Part shown: piece after piece, positions 1 through 8,236 of the stretch
How positions within the stretch are numbered: position 1 is the stretch's first letter
Layout of the letters: each line of letters begins with the position of its first letter
Assembly: GCA_016779825.1 (NCBI GenBank)
Contig: JADHMX010000008.1
Location: 1 to 41,366, forward strand
DNA length: 41,366 bases
Source of the DNA: Synechococcus sp. BS301-5m-G53
Lineage (GTDB): Bacteria > Cyanobacteriota > Cyanobacteriia > PCC-6307 > Cyanobiaceae
Reading direction: 5' to 3'
The notes under the pieces: generated by a model
What the model saw: only the letters and a program-made list of their open reading frames with translations
Database searches by the model: none
Told to the model about the DNA's origin: nothing
Translations under genes and position numbers: made by a program

Positions 1-126
1 GCACGCCTCGAAGAGGATCAGGCCCAGGCGGAGGTGGACCGGATCCGTCAAACGCTCGGTCTGCCCTGCACAGACCCCATTCGCTGGGGTGCCGAGCCTC
101 TCCTCAGAGCCTTGGTCGAATGTTGA
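1..126 (+). CDS. DUF1611 (DgcN-like) protein, C-terminal fragment
   Basis: Frame 1 is open from the window edge to a TGA at 124-126 and encodes 41 residues, so only the C-terminus is visible. The stretch with GLPCTDP followed by WGAEPLL resembles the end of DUF1611/DgcN proteins, which carry a P-loop fold; some members act in D-glutamate N-acetylation next to dipeptide or amino-acid epimerases. The family call rests on this short tail and should be held loosely. The gene ends just before a minus-strand tRNA-His, so the two converge. Confidence 0.5.
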   Translation, partial: ARLEEDQAQAEVDRIRQTLGLPCTDPIRWGAEPLLRALVEC

Positions 127-130
127 GAAG

Positions 131-204
131 GGCGAGCGAGGGGATTCGAACCCCCGAATAGCGGCGCCACAAGCCGCTGCCTTAACCACTTGGCGACGCC
201 CGCC
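131..204 (-). tRNA. tRNA-His (GTG anticodon)
   Basis: Read on the minus strand this folds as a cloverleaf: a 7-bp acceptor stem (GCGGGCG with CGCTCGC, one G-T wobble), a D arm with GCC/GGC, an anticodon arm GCGGC-TTGTGGC-GCCGC with anticodon GTG, and a T arm with the TTCGAAT loop. The extra 5' G at 204 faces C at 131, the G-1:C73 pair that is the hallmark of bacterial tRNA-His. CCA is not encoded. Confidence 0.95.
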
Positions 205-245
205 GCGTCCGTGAGAATCTACCAACACGAGCCGCAGCCTGCCTG

Positions 246-677
246 GTGTCCCCTTCCTTGCGTCCGCGACGTGTGTCTGCAATGGCGCTGTTGGCGGGGG
301 GGGTCGCCATGGTCGGCTTGCTGTCCTTGGTGTTGTCCAATCCGTCCTTTGACGATTACGAGGCCCATGCCGGCGACCAGTTGGTCAAGTTGGGTGCCAA
401 GGAGCTGTGTGACGAGCCGACCCTGCCGATGGTGCTGCGTCTCTGGATTCGCAATTGCCCTGAGCTGATTGCGTCCCAGCGGGATGCCCTGGCGGCGCTG
501 GCCGGTCAGTTCACCACCCGTCGCAACCTGGTGGTGGCCAGCTTGTATTCCACCCGGATGGGGGGGCAAGAGTTGCTGCCGGGGCTGCGCCTTCCCGGAT
601 TCGATGTGCTGACCCTTGGCGTGGCAGGACGTTTTGTGATCCTCAGAACGGACGCAAGCGATGGTGCATCGAAGTGA
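246..677 (+). CDS. DUF4359 family protein
   Basis: This 143-residue protein has a short basic N-terminus and one hydrophobic segment at about residues 13-31 (ALLAGGVAMVGLLSLVL), followed by a soluble domain starting NPSFDDYEAHAGDQL. That arrangement matches the small cyanobacterial DUF4359 family, whose function is unknown; a membrane-anchored or exported location is inferred. The GTG at 246 was chosen, and an in-frame ATG lies about 12 codons downstream just before the hydrophobic stretch. Its TGA overlaps the GTG of the next gene (GTGA), so the two are probably translationally coupled. Confidence 0.75.
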   Translation: MSPSLRPRRVSAMALLAGGVAMVGLLSLVLSNPSFDDYEAHAGDQLVKLGAKELCDEPTLPMVLRLWIRNCPELIASQRDALAALAGQFTTRRNLVVASLYSTRMGGQELLPGLRLPGFDVLTLGVAGRFVILRTDASDGASK

Positions 678-1954
678 CCGATGTCTCCTCGCTTGAGGCC
701 CACCCGGGAAGCGGTGTCCTGGAGGCGTGGGCACCCCTGGGACTGCTGGACTTTGATCCCTTAACGCCCTCGCCCGAAATCGAGAAGCAGGGGCTGGTCC
801 CCGTGCGCCTTGCCTGGCATCAGGGGCGCTTGTGCGAGCTCAAACCCCTGTCCGCGGATCAATCCCCGCCGTCTCGGATGGTGCTGCCGCGATTGGTCGA
901 CTGCCATGTCCATTTGGACAAGGCCTACACCTGGGAGGAGCACCCCAACCTCAGCGGCAGTTATGGGGGTGCTCTGGACGCCAATCTGCAGGAGCACAAC
1001 AGCCGAACCGTGGCCTCCGTGCTCCAACGCGGAGAGCGGGCCATGGCGAGGGGTTTGGCCAATGGGCTGCGGGCCATGCGCAGCCATGTCGACAGTGGTG
1101 GCCCCGGCGCCGAGCCCAGCTGGGATGCACTGCTCACCCTTCAGCAGCGCTGGCGCGGCCGCATTGATCTTCAGCTGGTGGCTCTGGTGCCCTTGGAGTT
1201 CTGGGGGTCAGCTGAAGCCGAAGTTCTGGCGCGTCGCGTCGCCGCCAGCGGCGGCTGCCTTGGCGGTGTCCTGACCCCTCCCTGTGGATCAGCTGTGGTG
1301 ACCCAGCAGCTGGAGACGTTGTTGCGTCTGGCAGATCGCCACAACTGCGGCATCGATCTGCACATTGATGAGGCCGATCATGGTCCGGCTGAGGGCATGG
1401 TTCAGCTGCTGAAGGCTCTGCGGCGCGTACCGGTGCAGGTCCCTGTGACCTGCAGCCATGCCAGCAGTCTGTCCCTGCTGTCGGCACCACGCCTGACCCG
1501 CTTGGCAGAGCGCATGGCGGCCGCAAACCTTCGTGTGATCGCTTTGCCCCTCACCAATGCCTGGTTGCTGGCGCGGGCGGATGACGCCACCCCAATTCAG
1601 CGGCCGCAAGCTCCGATCCGTCAGTTGCAACGCTGCGGCGTTCCGGTGGCGGTGGCGGGTGACAACGTGGCTGATCCGTGGTTCCCCGGAGGCGACTTCG
1701 ATCCCTTGGCCTTGCTGGCAGCGTCGATGCCGTTGACCCAATTATTGCCTTGGCAGCGTCTTGGCCTGGCCCCCTTCACCACGGCACCCCCCGCCATTCT
1801 TCAGTTGGAGTGGGATGGGGTGCTGCGGGCCGGTGCTCCTGCAGATCTGATCTGCATGGAGGGCCAGGGATGGTCGGATCTGATCCGTTGCCCTCCGCAG
1901 CGCCAGGTTCTTGCGAACGGTCACTGGGTGTCGTCTTCGGGCGCTAGACCCTGA
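674..1954 (+). CDS. CodA/AtzC-like amidohydrolase (cytosine deaminase family)
   Basis: This 426-residue metal-dependent hydrolase of the COG0402 type has the full set of zinc ligands in order: DCHVHLDKAY (HxH, about residue 77), RSHVDSGG, IDLHIDEADH, TCSHASSL and AGDNVADPWFPGG. The last motif and the HLD-HVD-HxDE-H pattern are those of cytosine deaminase (CodA) and triazine-type aminohydrolases, which remove an exocyclic amino group from a heterocycle. The real substrate cannot be read from sequence. It starts at GTG 674, overlapping the stop of the DUF4359 gene, and a FAD-linked oxidase follows 3 bp later, so the three probably form an operon. Confidence 0.8.
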   Translation: MTDVSSLEAHPGSGVLEAWAPLGLLDFDPLTPSPEIEKQGLVPVRLAWHQGRLCELKPLSADQSPPSRMVLPRLVDCHVHLDKAYTWEEHPNLSGSYGGALDANLQEHNSRTVASVLQRGERAMARGLANGLRAMRSHVDSGGPGAEPSWDALLTLQQRWRGRIDLQLVALVPLEFWGSAEAEVLARRVAASGGCLGGVLTPPCGSAVVTQQLETLLRLADRHNCGIDLHIDEADHGPAEGMVQLLKALRRVPVQVPVTCSHASSLSLLSAPRLTRLAERMAAANLRVIALPLTNAWLLARADDATPIQRPQAPIRQLQRCGVPVAVAGDNVADPWFPGGDFDPLALLAASMPLTQLLPWQRLGLAPFTTAPPAILQLEWDGVLRAGAPADLICMEGQGWSDLIRCPPQRQVLANGHWVSSSGARP

Positions 1955-1957
1955 CCA

Positions 1958-3322
1958 GTGTTCAGCCACGTCATGGGTCGCGCCGAAGCCTTCATTGCCC
2001 TGCGGCAAGCCCTCGGTTCGGTGCCCGATCTGGAGTTGTTGGATGAACCGGCGGAGCTTCAGCGCCATTCCCGGGATGCCTTCGAATACTCCCCCGTCCT
2101 GACGCCACAGCTCGAGTCCTGCCGTGCCGAGTTGGTGGTCCGTCCCCGCACGGTGGACGCCGTTGAACGGCTTGCCTCGGCCTGCGCTGAGCATCAGGTG
2201 CCCTTGACCCTGCGCGGCTCCGGTACGGGGAACTACGGCCAGTGTGTGCCCCTGCAAGGCGGCGTGGTGATGCTCACCACGGCCCTGCGGCAGATCCGAT
2301 CGATTGATCCGGCCACGGGGGTGGTGACCGTGGAGCCGGGGTGTGTGATGCGCGATCTGGATCAGGAGTTGCGTCGGCATGGACGCCAGCTGCGCTTGAT
2401 GCCCAGCACCTGGCGTAGCGCCACCATCGGCGGTTTTGTTGCAGGCGGCTCCGGTGGCATCGGTTCGTTGCGTTGGGGCTTTCTGCGTGATCCAGGCCAC
2501 CTGCTCGGAATGGAGGTCGTACCGCTCTGCCCTGATGCCCACCGCCATCAGATCGGTGAGATGGATGCCGAAGCCTTGAACCATGCCTACGGCACCAACG
2601 GCATCATCACGGCCCTCAGCCTGGCCACCGCTCCAGCGGTGAACTGGCACCAGGTGACTGTGGACTGCGACGCCTGGGAGCAGGCGATCGAGTTGATGCA
2701 CAGGATCGCGGCATCCGCTGTTGATCTCCATTTGGTCACCCTGCTGGAACAGCCGCTGCTGTCGCGGATGCCCGGCTGGGGGGGGGCTGCCGTTTCGGCG
2801 CACCGGCTGTTGGTTCTCGTCGCACCCGATGGGCTCACCAGCCTGCGACGCATGGCGCAGTCAGCGGGAGCCACGCTGCGGGATCTCGGACCAGAAGATC
2901 TCTCTGGGGGGAATGGATTACGCGAGTTGAGTTGGAATCACACCACCCTGCATGTACGGGCCTCCGAGCCTGGATGGACCTACCTGCAGATGCTGTTGCC
3001 GCAACCGGAGGCTCCCGCCATCGCTGCATTGAGGCAGCGTTGGGGAGAGAGCCTCATCTGGCATCTCGAGCTGGTGCGTCAGCAGGGCTGTCCTCGCTTG
3101 GCGGCCCTGCCGCTGGTGCGCTGGCAGGGGCCGGATCAGCTGAACCGGTTGATGGAGGACTGCAGGGCTGCGGGTGCCGTCTTGTTCAACCCCCACGTGA
3201 TCACCGTGGAAGACGGTGGACTTGGTGTGATCGATGCCGATCAGGTGGCGGCCAAGCAGCGCTTTGATCCTGCCGGCCTGCTCAATCCAGGCAAGCTGCG
3301 GGGTTGGGAGGAGCGCTCCTGA
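1958..3322 (+). CDS. FAD-binding oxidoreductase (GlcD/FAD_binding_4 type)
   Basis: This protein of about 454 residues shows the PCMH/VAO-type FAD fold: ELVVRPRTVDAVERL, LTLRGSGTGNYGQC (the FAD pyrophosphate loop), VTVEPGCVMRDLD and ATIGGFVAGGSGGIG. The C-terminus ends FDPAGLLNPGKLRG, typical of glycolate-oxidase-like and D-lactate-dehydrogenase-like proteins. It probably oxidises a hydroxy-acid or related substrate; the electron acceptor is unknown. The GTG at 1958 gives the longest form and an ATG lies at 1972. It sits 3 bp behind the amidohydrolase and converges on the pentapeptide-repeat gene with a 3-bp gap. Confidence 0.8.
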   Translation: MFSHVMGRAEAFIALRQALGSVPDLELLDEPAELQRHSRDAFEYSPVLTPQLESCRAELVVRPRTVDAVERLASACAEHQVPLTLRGSGTGNYGQCVPLQGGVVMLTTALRQIRSIDPATGVVTVEPGCVMRDLDQELRRHGRQLRLMPSTWRSATIGGFVAGGSGGIGSLRWGFLRDPGHLLGMEVVPLCPDAHRHQIGEMDAEALNHAYGTNGIITALSLATAPAVNWHQVTVDCDAWEQAIELMHRIAASAVDLHLVTLLEQPLLSRMPGWGGAAVSAHRLLVLVAPDGLTSLRRMAQSAGATLRDLGPEDLSGGNGLRELSWNHTTLHVRASEPGWTYLQMLLPQPEAPAIAALRQRWGESLIWHLELVRQQGCPRLAALPLVRWQGPDQLNRLMEDCRAAGAVLFNPHVITVEDGGLGVIDADQVAAKQRFDPAGLLNPGKLRGWEERS

Positions 3323-3325
3323 GGA

Positions 3326-3838
3326 TCAGCAGCCCAGACTGTCGAACGTGGCGACGCCCGTGCTGGGGTTGATGCCATCGGCTTCGCGGCAAAGCCGGCG
3401 TTGATCATCACGATCGAGAAGGGCGTCAGTGAAATCGGCCCCCTCGATCTGAGCGTTGCTGAAGCTGCTGCCCGACGCAATGATCCCGGTGAGGATGGCG
3501 TTGCGGAGATCGGTCGCGACGAAGTCGGCGCGATCCATCAGAGCATCGGAGAGGTCAGCGCCTTCGAAATCAGCTTCGGCGAAGGCCCCCTGGGTCAGGA
3601 TCGCCCCATGCAGGTTCGCGCCTCGGAAGTTCGCTCCCCGGCCTACGGCTCCCGCAAAAGATGTGTTGGCCAGGTTCTGCCCCTCGAAGTCACCGTTGCT
3701 CTGGTTGGTGAGCGTGTAGTCCACCTTTTCCTGGAACAGGGCTCGGTCCTGCAGGCCCACCCCGGCGGAGGTGTCCAGGGCTAGGACCGGCCCTCCCAAG
3801 AACAGAAGGGGCAGGAGAAGGCTGAGCAGCCAGGACAT
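3326..3838 (-). CDS. Thylakoid-lumen-type pentapeptide-repeat protein
   Basis: This 170-residue protein starts with a Sec-type signal peptide (MSWLLSLLLPLLFLGG, then a cleavage region near VLALD), which suggests export to the periplasm or thylakoid lumen. The middle is a run of A(N/D)LXX pentapeptides such as ANFRGANLHGA, ADFEGADLSDA and ADFTDALL, which form a right-handed quadrilateral beta-helix. The C-terminus carries two cysteines (RRLCREADG and DSLGC), as in plant TL17-like lumenal pentapeptide proteins. The ATG at 3838 was chosen because it begins the signal peptide, although the frame is open further upstream through folC. Function is unknown in this family. Confidence 0.8.
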   Translation of the reverse strand: MSWLLSLLLPLLFLGGPVLALDTSAGVGLQDRALFQEKVDYTLTNQSNGDFEGQNLANTSFAGAVGRGANFRGANLHGAILTQGAFAEADFEGADLSDALMDRADFVATDLRNAILTGIIASGSSFSNAQIEGADFTDALLDRDDQRRLCREADGINPSTGVATFDSLGC

Positions 3839-3867
3839 TCGCACCACAATCCGCGCGCAAGCTGAGC

Positions 3868-5082
3868 TCACTCTGCCGTTACAACGCCGCGAGCGAACAG
3901 GTCGCCGATCAGATACAGCGATCCGGCAACAATCGGCATTGGTGTCGGCCATCCAGCGCTGCTGAGTTGGTTCAGCACGGTTTCGAGGCTGTCGGCCTCC
4001 TGCAGCTGGTTGCCGAGCTGAGGGAGTTTCTGGAGGAGAGCCGCCCGGCTCCAGCTCTTGTGGCTCGGCACTGGAATGATCCAGGCCTGGTCCTGGGGCT
4101 GCAGCAAGACCTCGAGCATGGCGACGGCGTCTTTGTGGGCCTGAATCGCCAGAATCCACACCACCCCCTTGGATGCATTGGGCCATTGATCGCGTTCCTG
4201 GGCCAGTTGCACCGCCGCGGGTGGATTGTGGGCTCCGTCCAGGCGCAGCCGATGCTTCATCCAATGCACGGTCTGCAGGCGACCGGGCCAGCGGGCTGCC
4301 GAAAAACCCTCACGGATCACAGCCTCAGGCAGCGTCCAGCCCAAGCCTGATAAGGCCTGCAAAGCCCCCAAGGCCACAGCGGCGTTGCAGCGTTGGATCT
4401 CGCCGGGCAGACCCAGTTGCCAACTTGAATTCAGAGGCTTCACCCACTGCAGGTTCGCCTGTTGCGTCCGGCAGGTCTCCTCCAGGACGGTTTGCACGGC
4501 GAGGTGTTGCTCACCGCTGATCACGGTGGCGTGGGGCGGGATTGCTGCTGCTTTCTCCCTGGCGATGGCGGTGAGGCTGTGGCCGAGGTGCTCACAGTGA
4601 TCCAGGCCGATATTGGCGACGGCAATCACAGGGCGACGGGGATGCGCCGTGGTCGCGTCAAGCCTCCCCCCCAGGCCCACCTCCAACACCAGGAGCTCAC
4701 AGGCGTGCCGCTGAAACTCCAACAAGGCTGCGGTCACGAGCAGTTCAAAAGGGGTTAGCCGATGCCGTTCATGCAGGGGTTGGAGGTCCTGCAACTGGGA
4801 GCGCAGCGTCTCAACGGCAATGGGAGCTCCCTGGATTCGGATGCGTTCGCACCAGCTCACCAGGTGCGGGGAGGTGGTGACTCCGCAGCGCAATCCAGCA
4901 GCACAGAGGGCTGATTCGAGAAAGCTGACGATGGACCCCTTCCCGTTGGTGCCGAGCACCTGAATCGCGGCAAGCGACTGACAGGGATGGTCGAGGTCGT
5001 GGAGGGCCGCATGCATCCGATCCAACTGCAGATCCATGCCACGCAGATCGAAGCGTGGGATCAGATCCGAGAGATCGTCCAC
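3868..5082 (-). CDS. folC: Bifunctional folylpolyglutamate/dihydrofolate synthase
   Basis: This 404-residue Mur-ligase-family enzyme adds glutamate to dihydropteroate and to folates using ATP. The visible motifs are VLGTNGKGSIVSF (P-loop, about residues 43-54), TSPHLVSWCERI (substrate loop), VLEVGLGGRLDATT, and LDGAHNPPAA at the start of the C-terminal domain. The start is a GTG at 5080-5082 directly abutting the TGA of argD at 5083, so argD and folC are co-transcribed with no gap. An internal ATG (MDLQLDRM, about residue 16) is an alternative start. The 3' end lies 29 bp ahead of the pentapeptide gene. Confidence 0.92.
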   Translation of the reverse strand: MDDLSDLIPRFDLRGMDLQLDRMHAALHDLDHPCQSLAAIQVLGTNGKGSIVSFLESALCAAGLRCGVTTSPHLVSWCERIRIQGAPIAVETLRSQLQDLQPLHERHRLTPFELLVTAALLEFQRHACELLVLEVGLGGRLDATTAHPRRPVIAVANIGLDHCEHLGHSLTAIAREKAAAIPPHATVISGEQHLAVQTVLEETCRTQQANLQWVKPLNSSWQLGLPGEIQRCNAAVALGALQALSGLGWTLPEAVIREGFSAARWPGRLQTVHWMKHRLRLDGAHNPPAAVQLAQERDQWPNASKGVVWILAIQAHKDAVAMLEVLLQPQDQAWIIPVPSHKSWSRAALLQKLPQLGNQLQEADSLETVLNQLSSAGWPTPMPIVAGSLYLIGDLFARGVVTAE

Positions 5083-6264
5083 TCAGCTGACGCTGGAGAG
5101 GGTTGCCGCCAGGCGGCGCAGCAGTTCGCGGACCTCGCGTTTGTTGATGGTCAGAGGGGGAACCATGCGCAGCACCGAGGGGCCGGCCGCCACCAGCAGC
5201 AGCCCGTGATCGATGGCGGCTTTTGCCAGCTCAGGGGCCGTCCAGCTGCTGCCCTCCCGGATCACGATGCCCTGCAGCAGGCCCCAGCCCCGCACACCCA
5301 GCAGGTGCTCGGGGAAGCAGTTCACCAGTTCTTGAAGTCCGTCACGCAGCTGTTCTCCTCGGACGGTGACGTTGTTCAGCAGTCCCCGTCGTTCGATTTC
5401 GGTGGCCACCGTCAACCCCGCCCGGCAGGCGAAGGGATTGCCACCAAAGGTGCTGGCGTGGTCTCCAGGTTCAAACACATCAGCAGATGCCTTCACCAGC
5501 AGGGCACCGATGGCATGGCCACCACCCAGGCCCTTGGCCAGGGTGAAGGCGTCAGGGGTGATGCCCAGCTGCTCGTAGCCCCATAGGCGCCCGCTGCGTC
5601 CCATGCCCACCTGCACCTCATCGAGGATCAGCAGGATGTTTCGCTGCGTGCAGATCTCGCGCAGGCGTGAGAAAAAGGCGCGGTCCCCTGGATTGACTCC
5701 CCCTTCACCCTGCAGGGGTTCAATCAGCACAGCCGCGATGGAAGGGCCTGCTTTTTCATGGCGGCTGATCAGGGCTTCCAGGGCCGCCAGATCGTTGTAG
5801 GGGAAGTAGTCAAATCCGGCCACCATGGGCTCAAAACCCTTGTGGTACTTGGGTTGACCGGTGGCAGTGACCGCCGCGAGGGTGCGGCCGTGAAAGCTGG
5901 CTGCTGCTGTGAGGATCACGGGCTGTTCGATGCCGCGCCGTTGGTGGCCGTGTTTGCGGGCCAACTTGATTGCCGCTTCGTTGGCTTCGGCGCCGGAATT
6001 GCAGAAGAAGACGCTGTCGGCACAGCTGTGGTTGACCAGCCAGCTGGCCAGCTGCTCTTGCTCAGGAATCCGATAGAGATTCGACACGTGCTGGAGCCGT
6101 CCCAGCTGTTTGTGCAGAGCGCGCTGCATCACCCCGTCGCTGTGGCCCAGGGTGCAAGTGGCAATGCCAGCCACGGCATCCAGGTAACGGCGCCCTTCGG
6201 TGTCCTTTACCCAGCAGCCCTTCCCTTTGGCCAGGGCCAGAGGGAAACGGCCGTAGGTGTTCAT
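5083..6264 (-). CDS. argD: Acetylornithine aminotransferase
   Basis: This 393-residue class III PLP aminotransferase converts N-acetylglutamate semialdehyde to N-acetylornithine in arginine synthesis. Key segments are FCNSGAEANEAAIKLAR (phosphate binding), LILDEVQVGMGRSG (the Asp that contacts the pyridine nitrogen) and FTLAKGLGGGHAIGA (the Schiff-base Lys). The frame stays open upstream through the tRNA-Leu, but the ATG at 6264 (MNTYGRFPLAL) is the family start. It lies 13 bp downstream of tRNA-Leu(CAA) on the same strand. Confidence 0.93.
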   Translation of the reverse strand: MNTYGRFPLALAKGKGCWVKDTEGRRYLDAVAGIATCTLGHSDGVMQRALHKQLGRLQHVSNLYRIPEQEQLASWLVNHSCADSVFFCNSGAEANEAAIKLARKHGHQRRGIEQPVILTAAASFHGRTLAAVTATGQPKYHKGFEPMVAGFDYFPYNDLAALEALISRHEKAGPSIAAVLIEPLQGEGGVNPGDRAFFSRLREICTQRNILLILDEVQVGMGRSGRLWGYEQLGITPDAFTLAKGLGGGHAIGALLVKASADVFEPGDHASTFGGNPFACRAGLTVATEIERRGLLNNVTVRGEQLRDGLQELVNCFPEHLLGVRGWGLLQGIVIREGSSWTAPELAKAAIDHGLLLVAAGPSVLRMVPPLTINKREVRELLRRLAATLSSVS

Positions 6265-6277
6265 CACAGCGGATGGA

Positions 6278-6360
6278 TGGGAGCCGGGGGACTTGAACCC
6301 CCAAGACCAGTGGCCGGCTGATTTTGAGTCAGCTGCGTCTACCAATTCCGCCAGGCTCCC
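6278..6360 (-). tRNA. tRNA-Leu (CAA anticodon)
   Basis: On the minus strand the acceptor stem GGGAGCC pairs with GGCTCCC at the 3' end, and the discriminator is A (6278). The anticodon arm is GCTGA-CTCAAAA-TCAGC, giving CAA. A long variable arm follows (GGCCACTGGTC region) and then a T arm with GGGGGTTCAAGTCCCCC. The class II shape and anticodon identify tRNA-Leu. CCA is not encoded. Confidence 0.95.
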
Positions 6361-6393
6361 GCACAGCGATTGTATTGATTGAAGGGCCCCGTT

Positions 6394-7695
6394 TCAGGGG
6401 ATGTTGCGCTTCACCTCAGCGCCCACAGAACTGAGCTTGGCTTCGAGGTCGTCATAACCCCGATCGAGGTGCTTCAGACCAGACACTTCTGTGATCCCCT
6501 TGGCTGAGAGGCCAGCCAGGACCATGGCGGCGGCTGCACGGAGGTCTGTGCCGGTGACGGGGGCAGCGCTGAGCTGGGCAACGCCCTCAACGATGGCGGT
6601 GCTGCTTTCCAGACGGATGGATGCGCCCATTCGTTGCAGTTCGGCCACGTGCTGCAACCGGTTTTCGTAGATCTTTTCGCTGATCACGCTGGTTCCCTTG
6701 GCCGTACACATCAGGGCCATGAACGGTGCCTGAAGATCGGTCGGGAATCCTGGAAAAGGTTGGGTGGTGATGTCCACGGCATGGATCTCGCCAGGGGTGA
6801 TCGTGACGGACCTCCCGTTGATTTCGATGCTGCATCCGCAGTCGCGGAGCTTCTGGAGCACAGCGCTGAGATGCTCGGGAATAACGGGCTCCACCACCAG
6901 TGGCGAGCGGGTGATTGCCGCAGCCATCAAGAAGGTTCCGGCTTCGATCCGATCGGGAATCACCGGATAGTTGCTGCAACCCCGGAGCCGCTCTACCCCT
7001 TCGACGGTGATCACCGGGCCGCCAGCGCCGGTGATGCGCGCTCCCATGGTGTTGAGCAGATTGGCCAGGTCCTGCACTTCAGGTTCCTGGGCGGCGTTTT
7101 CAATGGTGGAGACCCCTTCCGCCAGAACGGCAGCCATCAGAATGGTCTCCGTGGCGCCGACGCTGGGGCAGTCGAGCACGATTTGAGCACCAGACAGGCG
7201 CTTTCTGCTGCCAGGAACTGAGGCTGAGACAATCCCGTGCTCGACGTTGACGACGGCCCCGAGGGCCTTCAGGCCGCGGATGTGTTCGATGACGGGACGA
7301 GCGCCAATGCGGCAGCCACCGGGAAGGGGAACCCGGGCGTGTCCCAATCGTCCCAGCAGAGGTCCGATGCTGAAGAAGCTGGCACGAAGACTGTTGACCA
7401 GTTCATAAGGAGGAGCAGAGCCGCTGAGCTCGGCTGCGGTGAGACGGATCCGGTCGGAGGCTCGATCCACCTGCACGCCCAGAGATTCAAGGATGGCGCT
7501 CATGCCATCGATGTCGGTCAGGGACGGGATGTTGGTGAGTTCAACCGTCTCCGAGCTGAGAAGGCTGGCGGTCATCAGCACCAGAGCAGAGTTCTTCGCA
7601 CCGCTGACGCGAAGTGTTCCTTTTAATCCATGGCCACCGCTCACATTCAGGCGTTGCTTGAGACTCTCCTGAGACGCTTCTGCAACGGCCATCAT
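6394..7695 (-). CDS. murA: UDP-N-acetylglucosamine 1-carboxyvinyltransferase
   Basis: This enzyme of about 433 residues transfers enolpyruvate to UDP-GlcNAc, the first committed step of peptidoglycan synthesis. The EPSP-synthase fold is evident from SGAKNSALVLM near the N-terminus. The catalytic Cys, the target of fosfomycin, is present in LPGGCRIGARPV at about residue 128. The C-terminal motif DLRAAAAMVLAGL is also typical. TTG and two ATG codons stand together at the start (7698, 7695, 7692), and the first ATG was taken. Confidence 0.95.
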   Translation of the reverse strand: MMAVAEASQESLKQRLNVSGGHGLKGTLRVSGAKNSALVLMTASLLSSETVELTNIPSLTDIDGMSAILESLGVQVDRASDRIRLTAAELSGSAPPYELVNSLRASFFSIGPLLGRLGHARVPLPGGCRIGARPVIEHIRGLKALGAVVNVEHGIVSASVPGSRKRLSGAQIVLDCPSVGATETILMAAVLAEGVSTIENAAQEPEVQDLANLLNTMGARITGAGGPVITVEGVERLRGCSNYPVIPDRIEAGTFLMAAAITRSPLVVEPVIPEHLSAVLQKLRDCGCSIEINGRSVTITPGEIHAVDITTQPFPGFPTDLQAPFMALMCTAKGTSVISEKIYENRLQHVAELQRMGASIRLESSTAIVEGVAQLSAAPVTGTDLRAAAAMVLAGLSAKGITEVSGLKHLDRGYDDLEAKLSSVGAEVKRNIP

Positions 7696-7742
7696 CAATG
7701 CGGTGATCCCCTATGTCTGGATTTTGACAACAGTCTTTGAGA

Positions 7743-7754
7743 CCGTCTAGACGG
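7743..7754. repeat. 12-bp perfect palindrome CCGTCTAGACGG
   Basis: This is a self-complementary 12-mer in the 147-bp gap between the start of murA and tRNA-Leu(CAG). It could be a protein-binding site for the murA promoter, or chance; no U-tract follows, so it is not a terminator. Confidence 0.4.
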
Positions 7755-7845
7755 CCGGCGTTCAAAGTGGACAGTTTGTGATGGAGGCGAGGCAGCCCGG
7801 GATCGGCGATGCCTTATGTTCATTCCGTCGAATATCGACGCGCCA

Positions 7846-7929
7846 GCGGATGTGGCGGAATTGGTAGACGCGCTAGTTTCAGGTACTAGTGGTGGCAACA
7901 TCGTGGGAGTTCAAGTCTCCCCATCCGCA
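7846..7929 (+). tRNA. tRNA-Leu (CAG anticodon)
   Basis: The acceptor GCGGATG pairs with CATCCGC and the discriminator is A. The D arm is TGGCGGAATTGGTAGACGC, and the anticodon arm is CTAGT-TTCAGGT-ACTAG with anticodon CAG. A long variable arm (GGTGGCAACATCGT region) and a T arm GGGAGTTCAAGTCTCCC complete a class II tRNA. It is the second leucine tRNA within 1.6 kb. Confidence 0.95.
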
Positions 7930-7937
7930 CTAACTTT

Positions 7938-7957
7938 GTTGGGTAGCAACGCCCGAC
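7938..7957 (+). other. Small hairpin immediately upstream of the 82-aa gene
   Basis: GTTGGG at 7938-7943 can pair with CCCGAC at 7952-7957 (one G-U pair) around an 8-nt loop. It ends 4 nt before the ATG at 7962 and starts 8 nt after tRNA-Leu, so it occupies the place of the ribosome binding site. Its function is unknown. Confidence 0.3.
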
Positions 7958-7961
7958 AATC

Positions 7962-8210
7962 ATGATCGTTCTCAAGATCTCTAACTCATCGGAAGTGGTT
8001 GCTTCCAAGGTTGGAAAGTTCATTGAGCTCCTCACCCCTGACTCCATCGATCACACAACCGTTGAGGATCAGGTGATCAAAAAGATGATCGAAAACCTTG
8101 CAGCGGAAGGAATCAAGGGTGAAATCGCAGCCATCAATGGCCTCGAGCTCGATGGCGAAAATCTGAGCGTTCACAAGGGCTTGAACGTGCGCAAACACGC
8201 AGCGTTCTGA
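7962..8210 (+). CDS. Small conserved-looking hypothetical protein
   Basis: This 82-residue soluble protein has no signal peptide or membrane segment. It is rich in Lys, Glu and Ile and predicted mostly helical, with the pattern EDQVIKKMIENLAAEGI and a C-terminal GLNVRKHAAF. I do not recognise the family. It sits between tRNA-Leu(CAG) and an RNA methyltransferase gene whose frame is already open at its stop codon, so the two are probably transcribed together. No good Shine-Dalgarno sequence is visible. Confidence 0.65.
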   Translation: MIVLKISNSSEVVASKVGKFIELLTPDSIDHTTVEDQVIKKMIENLAAEGIKGEIAAINGLELDGENLSVHKGLNVRKHAAF

Positions 8211-8236
8211 GTCGTTCTCTGGATTCCTCCTCCCCC

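Noticed and set aside
1742-2803. Open minus-strand frame of about 353 codons
   Set aside because: It lies opposite the amidohydrolase and FAD oxidase, is low in hydrophobic residues and has no recognisable motif.
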